NCBI RefSeq assembly: GCF_001610955.1
Contig: NZ_CP014335.1
Location: 3,109,001-3,173,000 of the forward strand
Source: Geobacillus thermoleovorans
Lineage (GTDB): Bacteria > Bacillota > Bacilli > Bacillales > Anoxybacillaceae
Direction of reading: 5' to 3'
Length of the DNA: 64,000 bases
Notes under the pieces: generated by a model
Database searches by the model: none
What the model saw: the letters and a program-made list of their open reading frames with translations, nothing else
What the model was told of the DNA's origin: nothing
Shown here: positions 19,196-28,538 of the stretch, in pieces
Numbering within the stretch: position 1 is the stretch's first letter
Layout of the letters: the number at the start of each line of letters is the position of its first letter
Position numbers and translations under genes: made by a program

Positions 19196-20563
19196 TTACG
19201 GCAAAAAGATTTTTCCCGGATTGAGAATGCCGTTCGGGTCAAACAGCTGTTTCAACCGTTTCATCCAAAGCACGGCGTCTCCTTTTTCTTCACGCAAAAA
19301 CGCCCGTTTGCCAATGCCGATGCCGTGCTCTCCCGTGCACGTGCCGCCGCGCGATAAGGCATAGCGGACGATATGGGCGTGCACGCGTTCGATCCGCGCC
19401 ATCTCATCCGCATCGTTCGGGTCAAAGGCAAGCACCGTATGGTAATTGCCGTCGCCGACATGGCCGAAAATCGCGGCGGTCATGTTCTGCTCGTTGACAA
19501 GCCGGCGCGTATCGGCGATCGCCCCCGGCAGCTCGGACAGCGGCACGCACACATCAGTTGAGAGCATCGCCTTGCCTGGATAGGCGGCTTGAATGGCGAA
19601 CGCCGCATGGTGGCGCGCTTCCCAAAGCTTCGCGCGGGCGAGCGAGTCGGTCTCGACCACAAACGAAACGGCGCCCTCCCCTTCGCACAATTCGTTGACA
19701 AGCTTTGTTCCGTCCTCGACGCTTGACGGGCTGCCGCTCAGTTCAATAAACAGCGTCGGTTTCACTGGATAATCGGTTTTTTTGTACGCATTGACCGCCG
19801 CGATCGTCGCCTCGTCAACGAGCTCGATTTTCCCCGGACCGACGCCCGCTTTCAGCACGGCAAACGCCGCTTGCGCTGCCGCCTCAAGCGACGGAAAGCA
19901 CACTTTGATGGCCGTTGTCGCCTCCGGAATGCCATGCAGGCGGACAATAAGACGGGTGAACACGCCAAGCGTCCCTTCCGATCCAACGAACAAGCCGGTC
20001 AAGTCATAGCCGGCCGACGATTTCACCGCCAAGCTGCCCGTTTGCATGACCGAACCGTCAGCGAGCACCACCTCTAATCCGAGCACTTGATCGCGCATGA
20101 CGCCGTATTTCACGCAGTTCGTGCCGCTCGCGTTCGTCGCCGCCATGCCGCCGATCGTCGCGTCCGCCCCCGGATCGACCGGGAAAAACAACCCGTATCG
20201 CTTCAGCGCCTCATTCAGCTGCAGCCGCGTCACCCCGGGCTCGACGATCGCCAAAAAATCATCGGGACGAATGTCAATGATGTGGTTCATCAACGTCAAA
20301 TCGAGGCTAATCCCGCCTTGGACCGGAATGACGTGCCCTTCCAAGCTCGTGCCGGCGCCAAACGGTGTGACCGGAATGCGATGCTCGTTGGCAAACGCCA
20401 TCACCCGGCTCACTTCCTCCGCCGTTTTCGGAAACACGACGACATCTGGCGCATGCGGCGCATGGTAGGCGATGCCTTTGCTGTGGTGTTCGAGCACCGT
20501 TTCATTGATGCTCACCCGCTCGCGGTCGCCGATCAATTCCAGCAGTGATTCGTATACGTTCAT
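19196..20563 (-). CDS. glcD: FAD-linked oxidase, glycolate/D-lactate dehydrogenase type
   Basis: 455 residues from ATG 20563, which follows GAGGAGGAG. The upstream ATG 15 nt earlier lacks spacing. An FAD_binding_4 domain of the VAO family is clear: VVVFPKTAEEVSRVMAFA, PFGAGTSLEGH and DPGADATIGGMAATNASG. The C-terminal FAD-oxidase C domain ends with GGTCTGEHGIGIGKR. The family oxidises D-2-hydroxy acids such as D-lactate or glycolate to 2-oxo acids. It follows a pyruvate-dehydrogenase-like operon on the same strand with a 109-bp gap, so the pyruvate formed could feed that complex. The symbol is by family. Confidence 0.88.
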   Translation of the reverse strand: MNVYESLLELIGDRERVSINETVLEHHSKGIAYHAPHAPDVVVFPKTAEEVSRVMAFANEHRIPVTPFGAGTSLEGHVIPVQGGISLDLTLMNHIIDIRPDDFLAIVEPGVTRLQLNEALKRYGLFFPVDPGADATIGGMAATNASGTNCVKYGVMRDQVLGLEVVLADGSVMQTGSLAVKSSAGYDLTGLFVGSEGTLGVFTRLIVRLHGIPEATTAIKVCFPSLEAAAQAAFAVLKAGVGPGKIELVDEATIAAVNAYKKTDYPVKPTLFIELSGSPSSVEDGTKLVNELCEGEGAVSFVVETDSLARAKLWEARHHAAFAIQAAYPGKAMLSTDVCVPLSELPGAIADTRRLVNEQNMTAAIFGHVGDGNYHTVLAFDPNDADEMARIERVHAHIVRYALSRGGTCTGEHGIGIGKRAFLREEKGDAVLWMKRLKQLFDPNGILNPGKIFLP

Positions 20564-20672
20564 CGTTCTCCTCCTCACCCGATCGGATCAAGCGGTGCCA
20601 TCCATCGATGCGCCACCTTTTCTCTTGACGCACTCTGATGGTGGATCGATCGACCCGGATGGCATGGTTCGT

Positions 20673-21650
20673 TTAGTATCGCAGCAGCGTTTCGATCCCT
20701 TCCACGATGCGTTCGGCATTCGGCAGCCAATCATCTTCCACCGACGGCACCGGATACGGCGTGTCGTAGCCGGCGATGCGCACGATGGGGGCCGAGAGGG
20801 CGAATAGCGCCCGCTCGCTGATCAACGCCGCCACTTCCGCGCCAAACCCGCCTGTTTTCACCGCTTCATGGACGATCATCACCCGCCCCGTTTTTTCGAC
20901 CGAGGCGAGGATGGCATCGATATCGAGCGGCTGAAGGCAGCGAAGGTCGATGACCTCCGCATTGACTCCTTTCGCTTGCATCTCGGCGGCGACTTTGGCG
21001 GCAAGCGGCACGGTCGCCCCCCAAGCAATGATCGTCACATCGTCTCCTTCTTTCACAACCCGTGCTTGGCCGAGCGGAATCGTGTACGGCTCTTCGGGCA
21101 CTTCCATGCGAAACGCCCGGTACAGCTTCATCGGCTCCAAAAACAAAACCGGGTCTTCATCGCGAATGGCGGAAATCAATAGCCCTTTCGCATCGTAAGG
21201 ATTGGACGGCATGACGACTTTTAAGCCCGGCGAATGGGTAAACAGCGCCTCCAACGCATCGGAGTGCAATTCCGGCGTCCGCACCCCGCCGCCGTACGGG
21301 CTGCGCACGACGATCGGGCACGAAAACCGTCCGGCCGAGCGGAAGCGGATGCGCGCCGCCTGGGCCGCCAGCTGGTCCATCGCCTGGTACACAAACCCGA
21401 GAAACTGAATTTCGGCAATCGGGCGCATGCCGTTGATCGCCAGTCCAATAGACGTGCCGATAATGCCCGATTCCGCAAGCGGCGTATCAAACACGCGCCC
21501 CTCGCCAAACTGCGCAAGCAGCCCGTCCGTCGCCCGGAAGACGCCGCCGTTTTCGCCGACATCTTCGCCCAGCACGATGATGCGCGGATCGCGCTCCATC
21601 TCTTGGCGCATCGCTTCATTGATCGCTTCAATCATCGTCAATTCCGCCAT
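20673..21650 (-). CDS. 2-oxo acid dehydrogenase E1 component, beta subunit (pyruvate-type)
   Basis: 325 residues, usual length. The pyrimidine-binding part of thiamine diphosphate enzymes is seen in IVLGEDVGENGGVFRATDGL. PYGGGVRTPELHSDALEALF is the conserved E1-beta segment, and the C-terminal transketolase domain has DLRCLQPLD and EAVKTGGFGAEV. It forms an alpha2beta2 tetramer with the adjacent E1-alpha, whose stop abuts its start. The complex decarboxylates a 2-oxo acid and passes the acyl group to E2. Whether pyruvate or a branched-chain acid is used cannot be settled from sequence by eye. Confidence 0.92.
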   Translation of the reverse strand: MAELTMIEAINEAMRQEMERDPRIIVLGEDVGENGGVFRATDGLLAQFGEGRVFDTPLAESGIIGTSIGLAINGMRPIAEIQFLGFVYQAMDQLAAQAARIRFRSAGRFSCPIVVRSPYGGGVRTPELHSDALEALFTHSPGLKVVMPSNPYDAKGLLISAIRDEDPVLFLEPMKLYRAFRMEVPEEPYTIPLGQARVVKEGDDVTIIAWGATVPLAAKVAAEMQAKGVNAEVIDLRCLQPLDIDAILASVEKTGRVMIVHEAVKTGGFGAEVAALISERALFALSAPIVRIAGYDTPYPVPSVEDDWLPNAERIVEGIETLLRY

Positions 21651-22730
21651 TTATCTCACCCCGCTCCGTTGTTTGCGCCGCATCACTTCGTCTTTTTGCT
21701 CGGCCAGCAATTTGGGCGCCTCGCTGTACACACAATCGAATGCATCGACAATCGAACCGGACTTGCTGGCGATGGCCGCCTCGTACGCCGCGGTCACTTC
21801 ATCATTCACTTGGGCGACAAGTGCTTCTTCTTGCGCTTCCGTCCATAATCCGCGCCGTTCCAAAAGCAGGCGCAGACGGCGGAGCGGATCTTTCGCCCGC
21901 CATGTCTCGACTTCTTCCGGCCGGCGGTATTTCGTCGGGTCATCCGCCGTCGTGTGCGGCCCGAGCCGATAGGTGAGCGCCTCGATCAACATCGGCCCCT
22001 CGCCGCGGCGAGCGGCTTCGACGGCCTGCTTCATCGTTTCGTACACCGCCAGCACGTCATTGCCGTCAACGAGCACCCCTTTCATCCCGTACGCAAGCGC
22101 CTTTTGCGCGATCGTCCGGCTGGCCGTCTGCTTCCGGTACGGGACGCTGATGGCGTATTGGTTGTTTTGGCAGAAAAAGATGACCGGCACGTTGTACACC
22201 GCGGCAAAATTCATCGCTTCATGAAAATCGCCCTCTGACGTCGCCCCGTCGCCGAAATACGCCACCGATACGTGCGGTTCGCCCTTCAATTTCGACGCCC
22301 ACGCGCAGCCGACCGCATGAAGCGTCTGAGCAGCGATGATGATTTGCGTCGGGAAAATGTTCACTCCCTCCGGCATCCGTTTCCCTGACAAGCGGCCCTG
22401 CACGTAATGGAAAAACTGCTCAAGCGGCATGCCATGCATCAAGCATACCGCCACTTCGCGGTAGCTCGGGAAAATCCAATCGTCTTTATGAAGCGCAAGG
22501 GCGCTGCCGATTTGCGCCGCCTCTTGGCCGCTGAACGGGGCGTAGGTCCCGATCCGCCCCTGCCGCTGCATGCGCAACAGCCGCTCATCAATGACGCGCG
22601 CCCGCCGCATTTCCCGATAGGCGCGAAGCAGCCATTCATCGGAAAACGCCGCCAGCTGCCTCTCGTCGCCGTTTCCGTTTTCGTCCAAAATTTGCACGAC
22701 CTCGACCGACAATTGGTCCGGATCAAACAT
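21651..22730 (-). CDS. 2-oxo acid dehydrogenase E1 component, alpha subunit (pyruvate-type)
   Basis: 359 residues if started at 22730, which has GGGAGGG 6 nt upstream. ATG at 22757 is the alternative, adding 9 residues. The thiamine diphosphate motif GDGATSEGDF...NN is complete, and YRLGPHTTADDPTKYR is the E1-alpha phosphorylation-loop region. TYAPFSGQEAAQIGSALAL resembles the PdhA segment. The protein is closer to PdhA-type than to branched-chain E1-alpha in these stretches. The gene order E2, E1-alpha, E1-beta differs from the main pdhABCD operon of bacilli, so this is likely a paralogous complex. Confidence 0.9.
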   Translation of the reverse strand: MFDPDQLSVEVVQILDENGNGDERQLAAFSDEWLLRAYREMRRARVIDERLLRMQRQGRIGTYAPFSGQEAAQIGSALALHKDDWIFPSYREVAVCLMHGMPLEQFFHYVQGRLSGKRMPEGVNIFPTQIIIAAQTLHAVGCAWASKLKGEPHVSVAYFGDGATSEGDFHEAMNFAAVYNVPVIFFCQNNQYAISVPYRKQTASRTIAQKALAYGMKGVLVDGNDVLAVYETMKQAVEAARRGEGPMLIEALTYRLGPHTTADDPTKYRRPEEVETWRAKDPLRRLRLLLERRGLWTEAQEEALVAQVNDEVTAAYEAAIASKSGSIVDAFDCVYSEAPKLLAEQKDEVMRRKQRSGVR

Positions 22731-22816
22731 GGGCTTCCCTCCCATTTGTATTTTCATAGGCGGCTCGTTCCTTTTCCCATCTCGCCCTTTTCCAACATGG
22801 GGCAAAGGCCCGCCCT

Positions 22817-24112
22817 TCACCGCGCATCCAAAAGCAGCACTTCCGGATGTTCCAAATAGTAGGCCACCGTCCGCATAAACCGCCCGGCCGGCTCGCCGTC
22901 AATGACGCGGTGGTCAAAGGTGAGCGACATTCCCATCATATCGCGGATGACAATTTCGTCGCCGACGACAACCGGGCGCCGTTTGATCGCATGCGCTCCG
23001 AAAATCGCCACTTCCGGATAGTTGATGATCGGCGTCGCAAACCACCCTCCGCCCGCGCCGGTGCTCGTGATCGTAAACGTGCTTCCTTGCAGCTCGTCAA
23101 GGCGAAGCGCCTGGCGGTGCGCTTTTTCCGACAGCTCGGCGATCTCAACGGCGAGCTCGCGGATCGATTTTTGATCGGCGTCGCGGATGACAGGGACGAC
23201 AAGCCCCGCTTTCGTCGCCGTCGCGATGCCGATGTGATAGCGCTTTTTCAAGACGATTTCATTCGTCTCTTCATCGAGCGAAGCGTTAAACATCGGATAT
23301 TGCTTCAGCGCCCTTGTCACCGCTTTAATAATAAACGGCAAATACGTCAGCTTGATCTGCTCCTTGGCCAGCTCGCTGGCCAGGTTTTTGCGGATCTCGA
23401 CGAGCTTCGTCACGTCCACCTCGTCCATCCCGGTCACATGCGGCGCCGTGTACGCCGATTTCACCATTTTTTCGGCGATTTTTTTGCGCAAGCCGCGAAG
23501 CGGGATGCGCTCTTCTTCTGGAACCACAAGCTCCGTGCTGGCGATGGACGTCCATGCGGCTTTGTCCGCCTTTTGCTCTATCGCCGTGCCCCCAACTGGC
23601 AAAACCGCGGCCCCGCTCCTTTCACGTAGCTCTGCCACCGCCACGGCTGCTTCCCGCTCGCGGACATATCGCTCCAAGTCGGCGAGCGTCACCCGGCCGC
23701 CTTCGCCCGTTCCTTCCACTTCATCGATCGGAACACCCATCTCCCGCGCCCGCTTGCGCACAGACGGCGCGGCAATCGCCCGTTTGCGCGCAGGACGAGG
23801 CGTTTCTCCATGCAGAACAGGCACGGGCTCCCGAACCGAATCTTCGATGGGCGCGGCTTCCCCCGCGACCGACGCCTCGGTTTCCACGACAATCAACGGC
23901 TCTCCAACCTTCACCGTCGCCCCTTCCGGTCCGGCAAGCGCCACGACTTTGCCAGCGACCGGCGTCGTCATTTCGACCATCGCCTTATCGGTTTGAATTT
24001 CGGCAATCGGCTGATCCGCCTTGACCACATCCCCTTCCCGGACAAGCCAGCGAATGATTTCCGCTTCATGCAGCCCTTCACCGATGTCGGGCAATTTAAA
24101 TTCATAGATCAT
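22817..24112 (-). CDS. Dihydrolipoamide acyltransferase (E2) of a 2-oxo acid dehydrogenase complex
   Basis: 431 residues, ATG at 24112 with GGGGAAGGGGA upstream. An N-terminal lipoyl domain has the lipoylated Lys43 in EIQTDKAMVE. A peripheral subunit-binding domain follows (APSVRKRAREMGVPIDEVEGTG, about 122-145). The catalytic domain ends with DHRVIDGEPAGRFM, whose His-x3-Asp is the active site. It carries the acyl group between E1 and CoA and forms the core of the complex. It is the first gene of the operon, with a cre site upstream. No E3 (dihydrolipoamide dehydrogenase) gene is present, so E3 must be shared with another complex. Confidence 0.92.
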   Translation of the reverse strand: MIYEFKLPDIGEGLHEAEIIRWLVREGDVVKADQPIAEIQTDKAMVEMTTPVAGKVVALAGPEGATVKVGEPLIVVETEASVAGEAAPIEDSVREPVPVLHGETPRPARKRAIAAPSVRKRAREMGVPIDEVEGTGEGGRVTLADLERYVREREAAVAVAELRERSGAAVLPVGGTAIEQKADKAAWTSIASTELVVPEEERIPLRGLRKKIAEKMVKSAYTAPHVTGMDEVDVTKLVEIRKNLASELAKEQIKLTYLPFIIKAVTRALKQYPMFNASLDEETNEIVLKKRYHIGIATATKAGLVVPVIRDADQKSIRELAVEIAELSEKAHRQALRLDELQGSTFTITSTGAGGGWFATPIINYPEVAIFGAHAIKRRPVVVGDEIVIRDMMGMSLTFDHRVIDGEPAGRFMRTVAYYLEHPEVLLLDAR

Positions 24113-24204
24113 GTGATATCCCCTTCCCCTTGTTCTCATGTTGTGATTGGAAACAAAAACAATGGTGCAGCATCGATGGTGTGGCGATCATGAGGCAGTA
24201 CAAC

Positions 24205-24220
24205 GGTTAAGCGCTTACAA
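24205..24220 (-). promoter_or_regulatory. cre (CcpA) site upstream of the 2-oxo acid dehydrogenase operon
   Basis: TTGTAAGCGCTTAACC read on the minus strand matches the catabolite-responsive consensus at nearly every fixed position, with a perfect TAAGCGCTTA core (24208-24217). It lies about 95 bp before the E2 start, so the operon is probably under carbon catabolite control. Confidence 0.7.
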
Positions 24221-24488
24221 AAAACGTGGTGAACATTCGCTTTTTCTGCCAAAATATCAAATGAATATTTCAAATTTTCTAACCTACAAGATTTATGATA
24301 GTATATAGATTGTCAGGCTGTCAATATAAGGAGAGCGGACATTTTTCGCCTGCTTCGACAATCATCGACAGGCGTTTCCATTATCGCAAAATAATAACTG
24401 TCGGTTCGATTCGCCCCAAGCATCGAAAGCTGGTAAAAACGATGCAGGTTTCATCGGTGGGAGGCCACTTTTTAACGACATCCTAGAG

Positions 24489-24616
24489 GGCTGGTGAAAA
24501 ACGACCGATTTCGCCGAACCCGTTGCTTTCGGCTGAAAGAGAAGCGTTGATTTTACAGGATTTCTCAATTTGAGAAGAGATTCCGTTTTCCGCGACTTTT
24601 CACTAAATCACCAGCC
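24489..24616. repeat. MITE-like segment with inverted ends
   Basis: GGCTGGTG (24489-24496) and CACCAGCC (24609-24616) bound a 128-bp non-coding segment with TTTTCACT near the right end, a partial complement of GTGAAAAA near the left. A diverged half copy follows at about 24618-24718, sharing CTAGA-GGC, TGAAAAA, TT(G/A)-TTCTACA-GG-TTTCTC and AATTGA. No gene is visible in 24221-24750. Confidence 0.45.
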
Positions 24617-24766
24617 TTCTAGAAGGCCAATGAAAAATGGCTGTCACGCGCAAATCAGCGGCATTTTTTAAAAAAAGTTGGTTCTACAAGGTTTCTCTAA
24701 TTGAAAAACGGATAAGTTCAACGGTATTTTGCAATACATCACCCGTCTTATATAGGAGGAGTCGAC

Positions 24767-25162
24767 ATGCGTCTTGCCACGATTCACCATATCGCCATTA
24801 TTTGCTCGGACTATGAGCGGTCGAAACGATTTTACACTGAAATTCTCGGTTTTCGCCCCATCCGTGAGCAATACCGCGCCGAGCGCCGCTCGTACAAACT
24901 CGATTTAGAAGCGGACGGCGGCATTCAGATTGAGTTATTCTCCTTCGAACACCCGCCAAAGCGCCCAAGTTGCCCAGAAGCGTGCGGACTGCGCCATCTT
25001 GCTTTGGCGGTGGACAACCTCGATGAAGCCATTGCCTACTTGCGCCAACATGGCATCGATGCCGAACCCGTCCGCGTTGATGAAGCGACCGGAAAACGGT
25101 TCACCTTCTTCCATGATCCGGACGGGCTGCCGATCGAGCTGTATGAAAATCGAGCTGTATGA
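24767..25162 (+). CDS. VOC-superfamily protein (glyoxalase/bleomycin-resistance fold)
   Basis: 131 residues, ATG after ATAGGAGGAGTCGAC. Two beta-alpha-beta-beta-beta modules are seen: TIHHIAIICSDYERSKRFYTEILGFRP at the start and LRHLALAVDNLDEAIAYLRQHGI in the middle. Metal-ligand candidates are His in the first strand, Glu in IQIELFSFE, His in LRHLAL and Glu in LPIELYEN, so a metal site is likely complete. It resembles the YaeR/GloA2 branch. Substrate unknown. A lactoylglutathione lyase label would be too specific, since bacilli use bacillithiol instead. Confidence 0.88.
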   Translation: MRLATIHHIAIICSDYERSKRFYTEILGFRPIREQYRAERRSYKLDLEADGGIQIELFSFEHPPKRPSCPEACGLRHLALAVDNLDEAIAYLRQHGIDAEPVRVDEATGKRFTFFHDPDGLPIELYENRAV

Positions 25163-25229
25163 AAACTAGAGAGAAAAGCGCACTTGCTCAATGACGATGA
25201 CAAAACGAAGCCCCTCCGTTAATTTATGG

Positions 25230-25235
25230 TACAAT
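25230..25235 (+). promoter_or_regulatory. Extended -10 of the Gfo/Idh/MocA gene
   Basis: TACAAT preceded by TGG (ATGGTACAAT), 32 bp before the start codon. No clear -35. Confidence 0.45.
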
Positions 25236-25266
25236 GAGGGTCGATACGATCAAGGAGGGAAACAAT

Positions 25267-26253
25267 ATGGTGCGATTCGCGACAATCGGCACAAACTGGA
25301 TCACCGAAGCGTTTATTGGCGCCGCGCAGCTCGTCGATTCCATTGAACTCGCCGCCGTCTACTCGCGGACGGAGGAAACAGCGAAGCGTTTTGCCGAGAA
25401 AGTCGGAGCGCCGCGCACGTTCACTGATTTACACGAACTGGCGAGCAGCCCTGACATTGATGCGGTCTACATCGCGAGCCCGAACGCACTTCATGCCGAG
25501 CAGGCGATCTTGCTCATGAATCACGGCAAGCACGTCTTATGCGAAAAACCGCTCGCCTCCAATGCGAGAGAAGTCAAAGCGATGATCGAAGCGGCGGAGC
25601 GAAACGGCGTCGTATTGATGGAAGCGATGAAAGCGACGCTGCTTCCCACATTCCGGTCCATCCGCGAGCACTTGCCGAAACTCGGCCGCATCCGCCGCTA
25701 CGTGGCGAACTATTGCCAATACTCATCGCGCTATGACGCCTATAAGCAAGGAACGGTGCTCAACGCCTTCAACCCAGCTTTCTCCAACGGGGCGTTGATG
25801 GACCTTGGCGTCTATTGCCTGTACCCGATGGTCGTTTTGTTTGGCCAGCCCCGTGGCGTGAAGGCGCAAAGCGTGAAGCTCGAATCCGGCGTTGATGGCG
25901 AGGGTTCGATCGTGCTCGATTACGGCGACATGGACGCGGTCGTCTTTTATTCGAAAATCACGAACTCGCACTTGCCTTCGGAGATTCAAGGGGAAGACGG
26001 AAACATGATCATCGACGCCATCCACACACCAACCAAAGCGGAAATCCGCTACCGCGACGGGCGCGTCGAGGACATCACCGCGCCGCAGGACAAGCCGCCG
26101 ATGTATTATGAAGCACAAGAGTTTATCCGTTTGATCGAAAACGGAGAACGCGAATCGGCCGTCAACTCGCACCGCCATTCGCTTTGGACGATGGAAATCA
26201 TGGACGAAGCGCGAAAACAAACCGGCATCGTGTTCCCGGCCGACGAGCGATAA
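25267..26253 (+). CDS. Gfo/Idh/MocA-family NAD(P)-dependent oxidoreductase
   Basis: 328 residues. ATG at 25267 has AAGGAGGGAAAC just upstream, and the longer frame from 25234 lacks a site. The N-terminal Rossmann fold begins VRFATIGTNWITEAFIGA, a variant in which the usual GxGxxG is replaced by GTNWIT, as in the YvaA/YrbE-like subgroup. HVLCEKPLASN is the conserved EKP motif with the catalytic Lys. The C-terminal domain has GALMDLGVYCLYP. The family oxidises or reduces sugars, inositols and similar compounds. It is a single-gene unit with its own promoter and terminator. Substrate not identifiable. Confidence 0.9.
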   Translation: MVRFATIGTNWITEAFIGAAQLVDSIELAAVYSRTEETAKRFAEKVGAPRTFTDLHELASSPDIDAVYIASPNALHAEQAILLMNHGKHVLCEKPLASNAREVKAMIEAAERNGVVLMEAMKATLLPTFRSIREHLPKLGRIRRYVANYCQYSSRYDAYKQGTVLNAFNPAFSNGALMDLGVYCLYPMVVLFGQPRGVKAQSVKLESGVDGEGSIVLDYGDMDAVVFYSKITNSHLPSEIQGEDGNMIIDAIHTPTKAEIRYRDGRVEDITAPQDKPPMYYEAQEFIRLIENGERESAVNSHRHSLWTMEIMDEARKQTGIVFPADER

Positions 26254-26258
26254 TAAAA

Positions 26259-26305
26259 AGGTTCCAACCTAGTCTTCCTGGGGCTCGGTTGGAACTCTTT
26301 TTCTT
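26259..26305 (+). terminator. Terminator after the Gfo/Idh/MocA gene
   Basis: Stem GTTCCAACC / GGTTGGAAC followed by CTCTTTTTCTTTC. Confidence 0.87.
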
Positions 26306-26348
26306 TCTGTCTCATTGGATTTCCTTGGCCGCCGATAAGCCATGGCTG

Positions 26349-26786
26349 TTACCTTCTGCTAAAATACGGGCCAAGCCATCCGCTTTCATGCGTCATGACA
26401 AACGTCCAGTTGAACTCGCTGTCCACCACGTATAGATCGATCTTGGCGTTTTCCGCTGCCAGATCAGCGGCTTTCAAGACGGAAGCGTCCTCCACTTTGA
26501 ACGCATCGTCACCATATTGAAAGAAAAGATAGCAGCACGTTTTCTCTTCTTGATCAAACGCCGTCTCCGCTTCTTCTTCCGTTAAACAGTCTCTCATTTT
26601 ATAGCTGAACACATGCCATAAGTAGCCGTTGACTCCATTCCGATTATGAAGGTGGATGTGTTGTTTTTCTTCCACAGTCAAATGGCCGGCAAACACCTTT
26701 TCCCACTGTTGTCGCCATTGCGCTCCGAAACCGGACTGTTTGCGGATTTTGATGTTTCGGCGAGCTAACTGATGAAATAACTCCAT
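26349..26786 (-). CDS. DUF4275-family protein
   Basis: 145 residues from ATG 26786 with GGGGGAGAAAC upstream. WHVFSYKMRDCLTEEEAETAFD, then YVVDSEFNWTFVMTHESGWLGPYF at the C-terminus, are the recognisable DUF4275 segments. It is a soluble cytoplasmic protein. Its function is not established. It shares the strand with the ars genes but is downstream of arsC with a 228-bp gap that shows no gene, so co-transcription is uncertain. Confidence 0.75.
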   Translation of the reverse strand: MELFHQLARRNIKIRKQSGFGAQWRQQWEKVFAGHLTVEEKQHIHLHNRNGVNGYLWHVFSYKMRDCLTEEEAETAFDQEEKTCCYLFFQYGDDAFKVEDASVLKAADLAAENAKIDLYVVDSEFNWTFVMTHESGWLGPYFSRR

Positions 26787-27014
26787 TTCGTTTCTCCCCC
26801 AGTGACCTGACGTGGCACCGCCTTCATCGATGTGCTCATTTCGTCTGTCAAAACGTTCGATGGATCGACAAGATGGCTTCTCACCATCTTTGTCACGCCG
26901 AGCGGTTTTCGTCCGCCCAGCCACTTCCCCGTTTCCGGCCGCACTTCGACGAGCAGCTGCTGCGCACCCTATGCAAGACAGTTTCCCCGCTCTTTGCGCC
27001 TTGCCGCCCCGTCC

Positions 27015-27434
27015 CTATTCACCCGTCTCGGCAAACCGGCGGATGCGCGCGCCAATTTCATCGCGGACGCGGCGGAACACCGCCAGCTTCTCCTCTTCTG
27101 TCCCTTCCGCTTTCGCTGGATCGTCAAAGCCCCAATGGACGCGCTTCACGTGCGGCGGAGTGACCGGACAATGGTCGGCCGCATGGCCGCACAGCGTCAC
27201 GACCAAATCAGCACGGTTCAGCAAGTCCGGGTCGATGACATCAGACGTTTGCTTCGAAATATCGATGCCGACTTCTTTCATCACCTTGACCGCATTCGGA
27301 TTGAGCCCGTGCGCTTCAATCCCGGCGCTGTACACATCCCATTCATCGCCTAACAGTTGTTTGGCCCAGCCTTCCGCCATTTGGCTGCGGCATGAGTTGC
27401 CTGTGCATAAGAAATAAATGATTTTTTTCTTCAT
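27015..27434 (-). CDS. arsC: Arsenate reductase, thioredoxin-coupled
   Basis: 139 residues, usual length. The low-molecular-weight phosphatase P-loop [14 protein letters not shown] begins at Cys10, and the redox pair Cys-x6-Cys lies in [11 protein letters not shown] (positions near 82 and 89). These three cysteines define the thioredoxin-dependent class of S. aureus pI258 and B. subtilis ArsC. It reduces arsenate to arsenite in the cytoplasm, which the adjacent Acr3 pump expels. Last gene of the arsR-acr3-arsC operon, 15 bp after acr3. Confidence 0.95.
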   Translation of the reverse strand: MKKKIIYFLCTGNSCRSQMAEGWAKQLLGDEWDVYSAGIEAHGLNPNAVKVMKEVGIDISKQTSDVIDPDLLNRADLVVTLCGHAADHCPVTPPHVKRVHWGFDDPAKAEGTEEEKLAVFRRVRDEIGARIRRFAETGE

Positions 27435-27449
27435 CGTTGATTCCCACCT

Positions 27450-28520
27450 TTATTTTGATTCTGGAGCAGCAGAGGAAAAATACTTTCGCTGAAACGCTAA
27501 AGCGACGTTGACAAGCGCGAGCATCACCGGCACTTCAATAAGCGGACCGATGACCGCCGCAAACGCCGCGCCCGAATGAATGCCAAACACCCCAATGGCG
27601 ACGGCAATGGCCAGCTCAAAGTTGTTGCTTCCCGCCGTAAACGCGAGCGTCGTCGACACCGGATAACCAGCCCCCCATTTTCTCGCCAAAAAGAACGACA
27701 CAAAAAACATGATAACAAAATAAAGAAGCAACGGAATGGCAATCCGGACGACATCAAACGGCAAGTTGACGATCATATCGCCTTTGAGCGAAAACATTAC
27801 GATGATCGTGAACAAAAGCGCAACGAGCGTCAGCGGGCTGATTTTCGGAACGAATACCGTGTCATACCATGACCGGCCTTTCACTTTCACAAGCGTAAAC
27901 CTTGTCGCCATGCCGGCGAAAAACGGAATTCCCAAATAAATAAACACCGATTTCGCCACTTCCGCCATCGTGATCTCAACAATCGCCCCCTTAAGCCCGA
28001 GCCATTCCGGAATGACTGTCACAAACACGTACGCATATAGCGAGAAAAACAATACTTGAAACAGTGAATTGAAGGCGACAAGTCCCGCTGCGTACTCTGT
28101 GTCACCGCGCGCCAAGTCATTCCAGACGATGACCATGGCGATGCAACGGGCGAGCCCGATTAAAATCAAACCAATCATATACTCCGGCTTGTCAGGCAAA
28201 AAGACGACCGCCAACAAAAACATGAGAATGGGACCGATCACCCAGTTTTGCACGAGGGATAAGACGAGTACCTTCACATCTTTGAACACGCGCCCCATCT
28301 CTTCGTAGCGCACTTTCGCGAGCGGCGGATACATCATCAAAATCAAGCCGATCGCAATCGGAATCGACGTTGTCCCCACTTGCAGGCGGTTCAATCCATC
28401 CACCAACCCAGGAGCCCAAATTCCGACTGCGATCCCGACCGCCATCGCAAGAAAAATCCATACCGTTAAAAAGCGGTCTAAAAACGACAATCGTTTCGGT
28501 TCGCAACAATCCACCATCAT
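27450..28520 (-). CDS. acr3: Arsenite efflux permease, Acr3 family
   Basis: 356 residues with about ten membrane segments. The conserved Cys is seen in [21 protein letters not shown], which fits the metalloid-binding segment of Acr3, and the bile-acid-symporter-like fold is apparent. It pumps arsenite (or antimonite) out of the cell. It is often named arsB in bacilli although unrelated to E. coli ArsB. It lies between arsR (18 bp upstream) and arsC, so all three are one operon. Two adjacent ATG codons occur at the start, and GAGGTG precedes them. Confidence 0.93.
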   Translation of the reverse strand: MMVDCCEPKRLSFLDRFLTVWIFLAMAVGIAVGIWAPGLVDGLNRLQVGTTSIPIAIGLILMMYPPLAKVRYEEMGRVFKDVKVLVLSLVQNWVIGPILMFLLAVVFLPDKPEYMIGLILIGLARCIAMVIVWNDLARGDTEYAAGLVAFNSLFQVLFFSLYAYVFVTVIPEWLGLKGAIVEITMAEVAKSVFIYLGIPFFAGMATRFTLVKVKGRSWYDTVFVPKISPLTLVALLFTIIVMFSLKGDMIVNLPFDVVRIAIPLLLYFVIMFFVSFFLARKWGAGYPVSTTLAFTAGSNNFELAIAVAIGVFGIHSGAAFAAVIGPLIEVPVMLALVNVALAFQRKYFSSAAPESK

Positions 28521-28538
28521 TCACCTCGTCATTCCACA

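Noticed and set aside
20581..20672. GCCATCC/GGATGGC inverted repeat between E1-beta and the oxidase gene
   Set aside because: No T run and weak pairing, so not listed as a terminator. An mRNA structure is possible.
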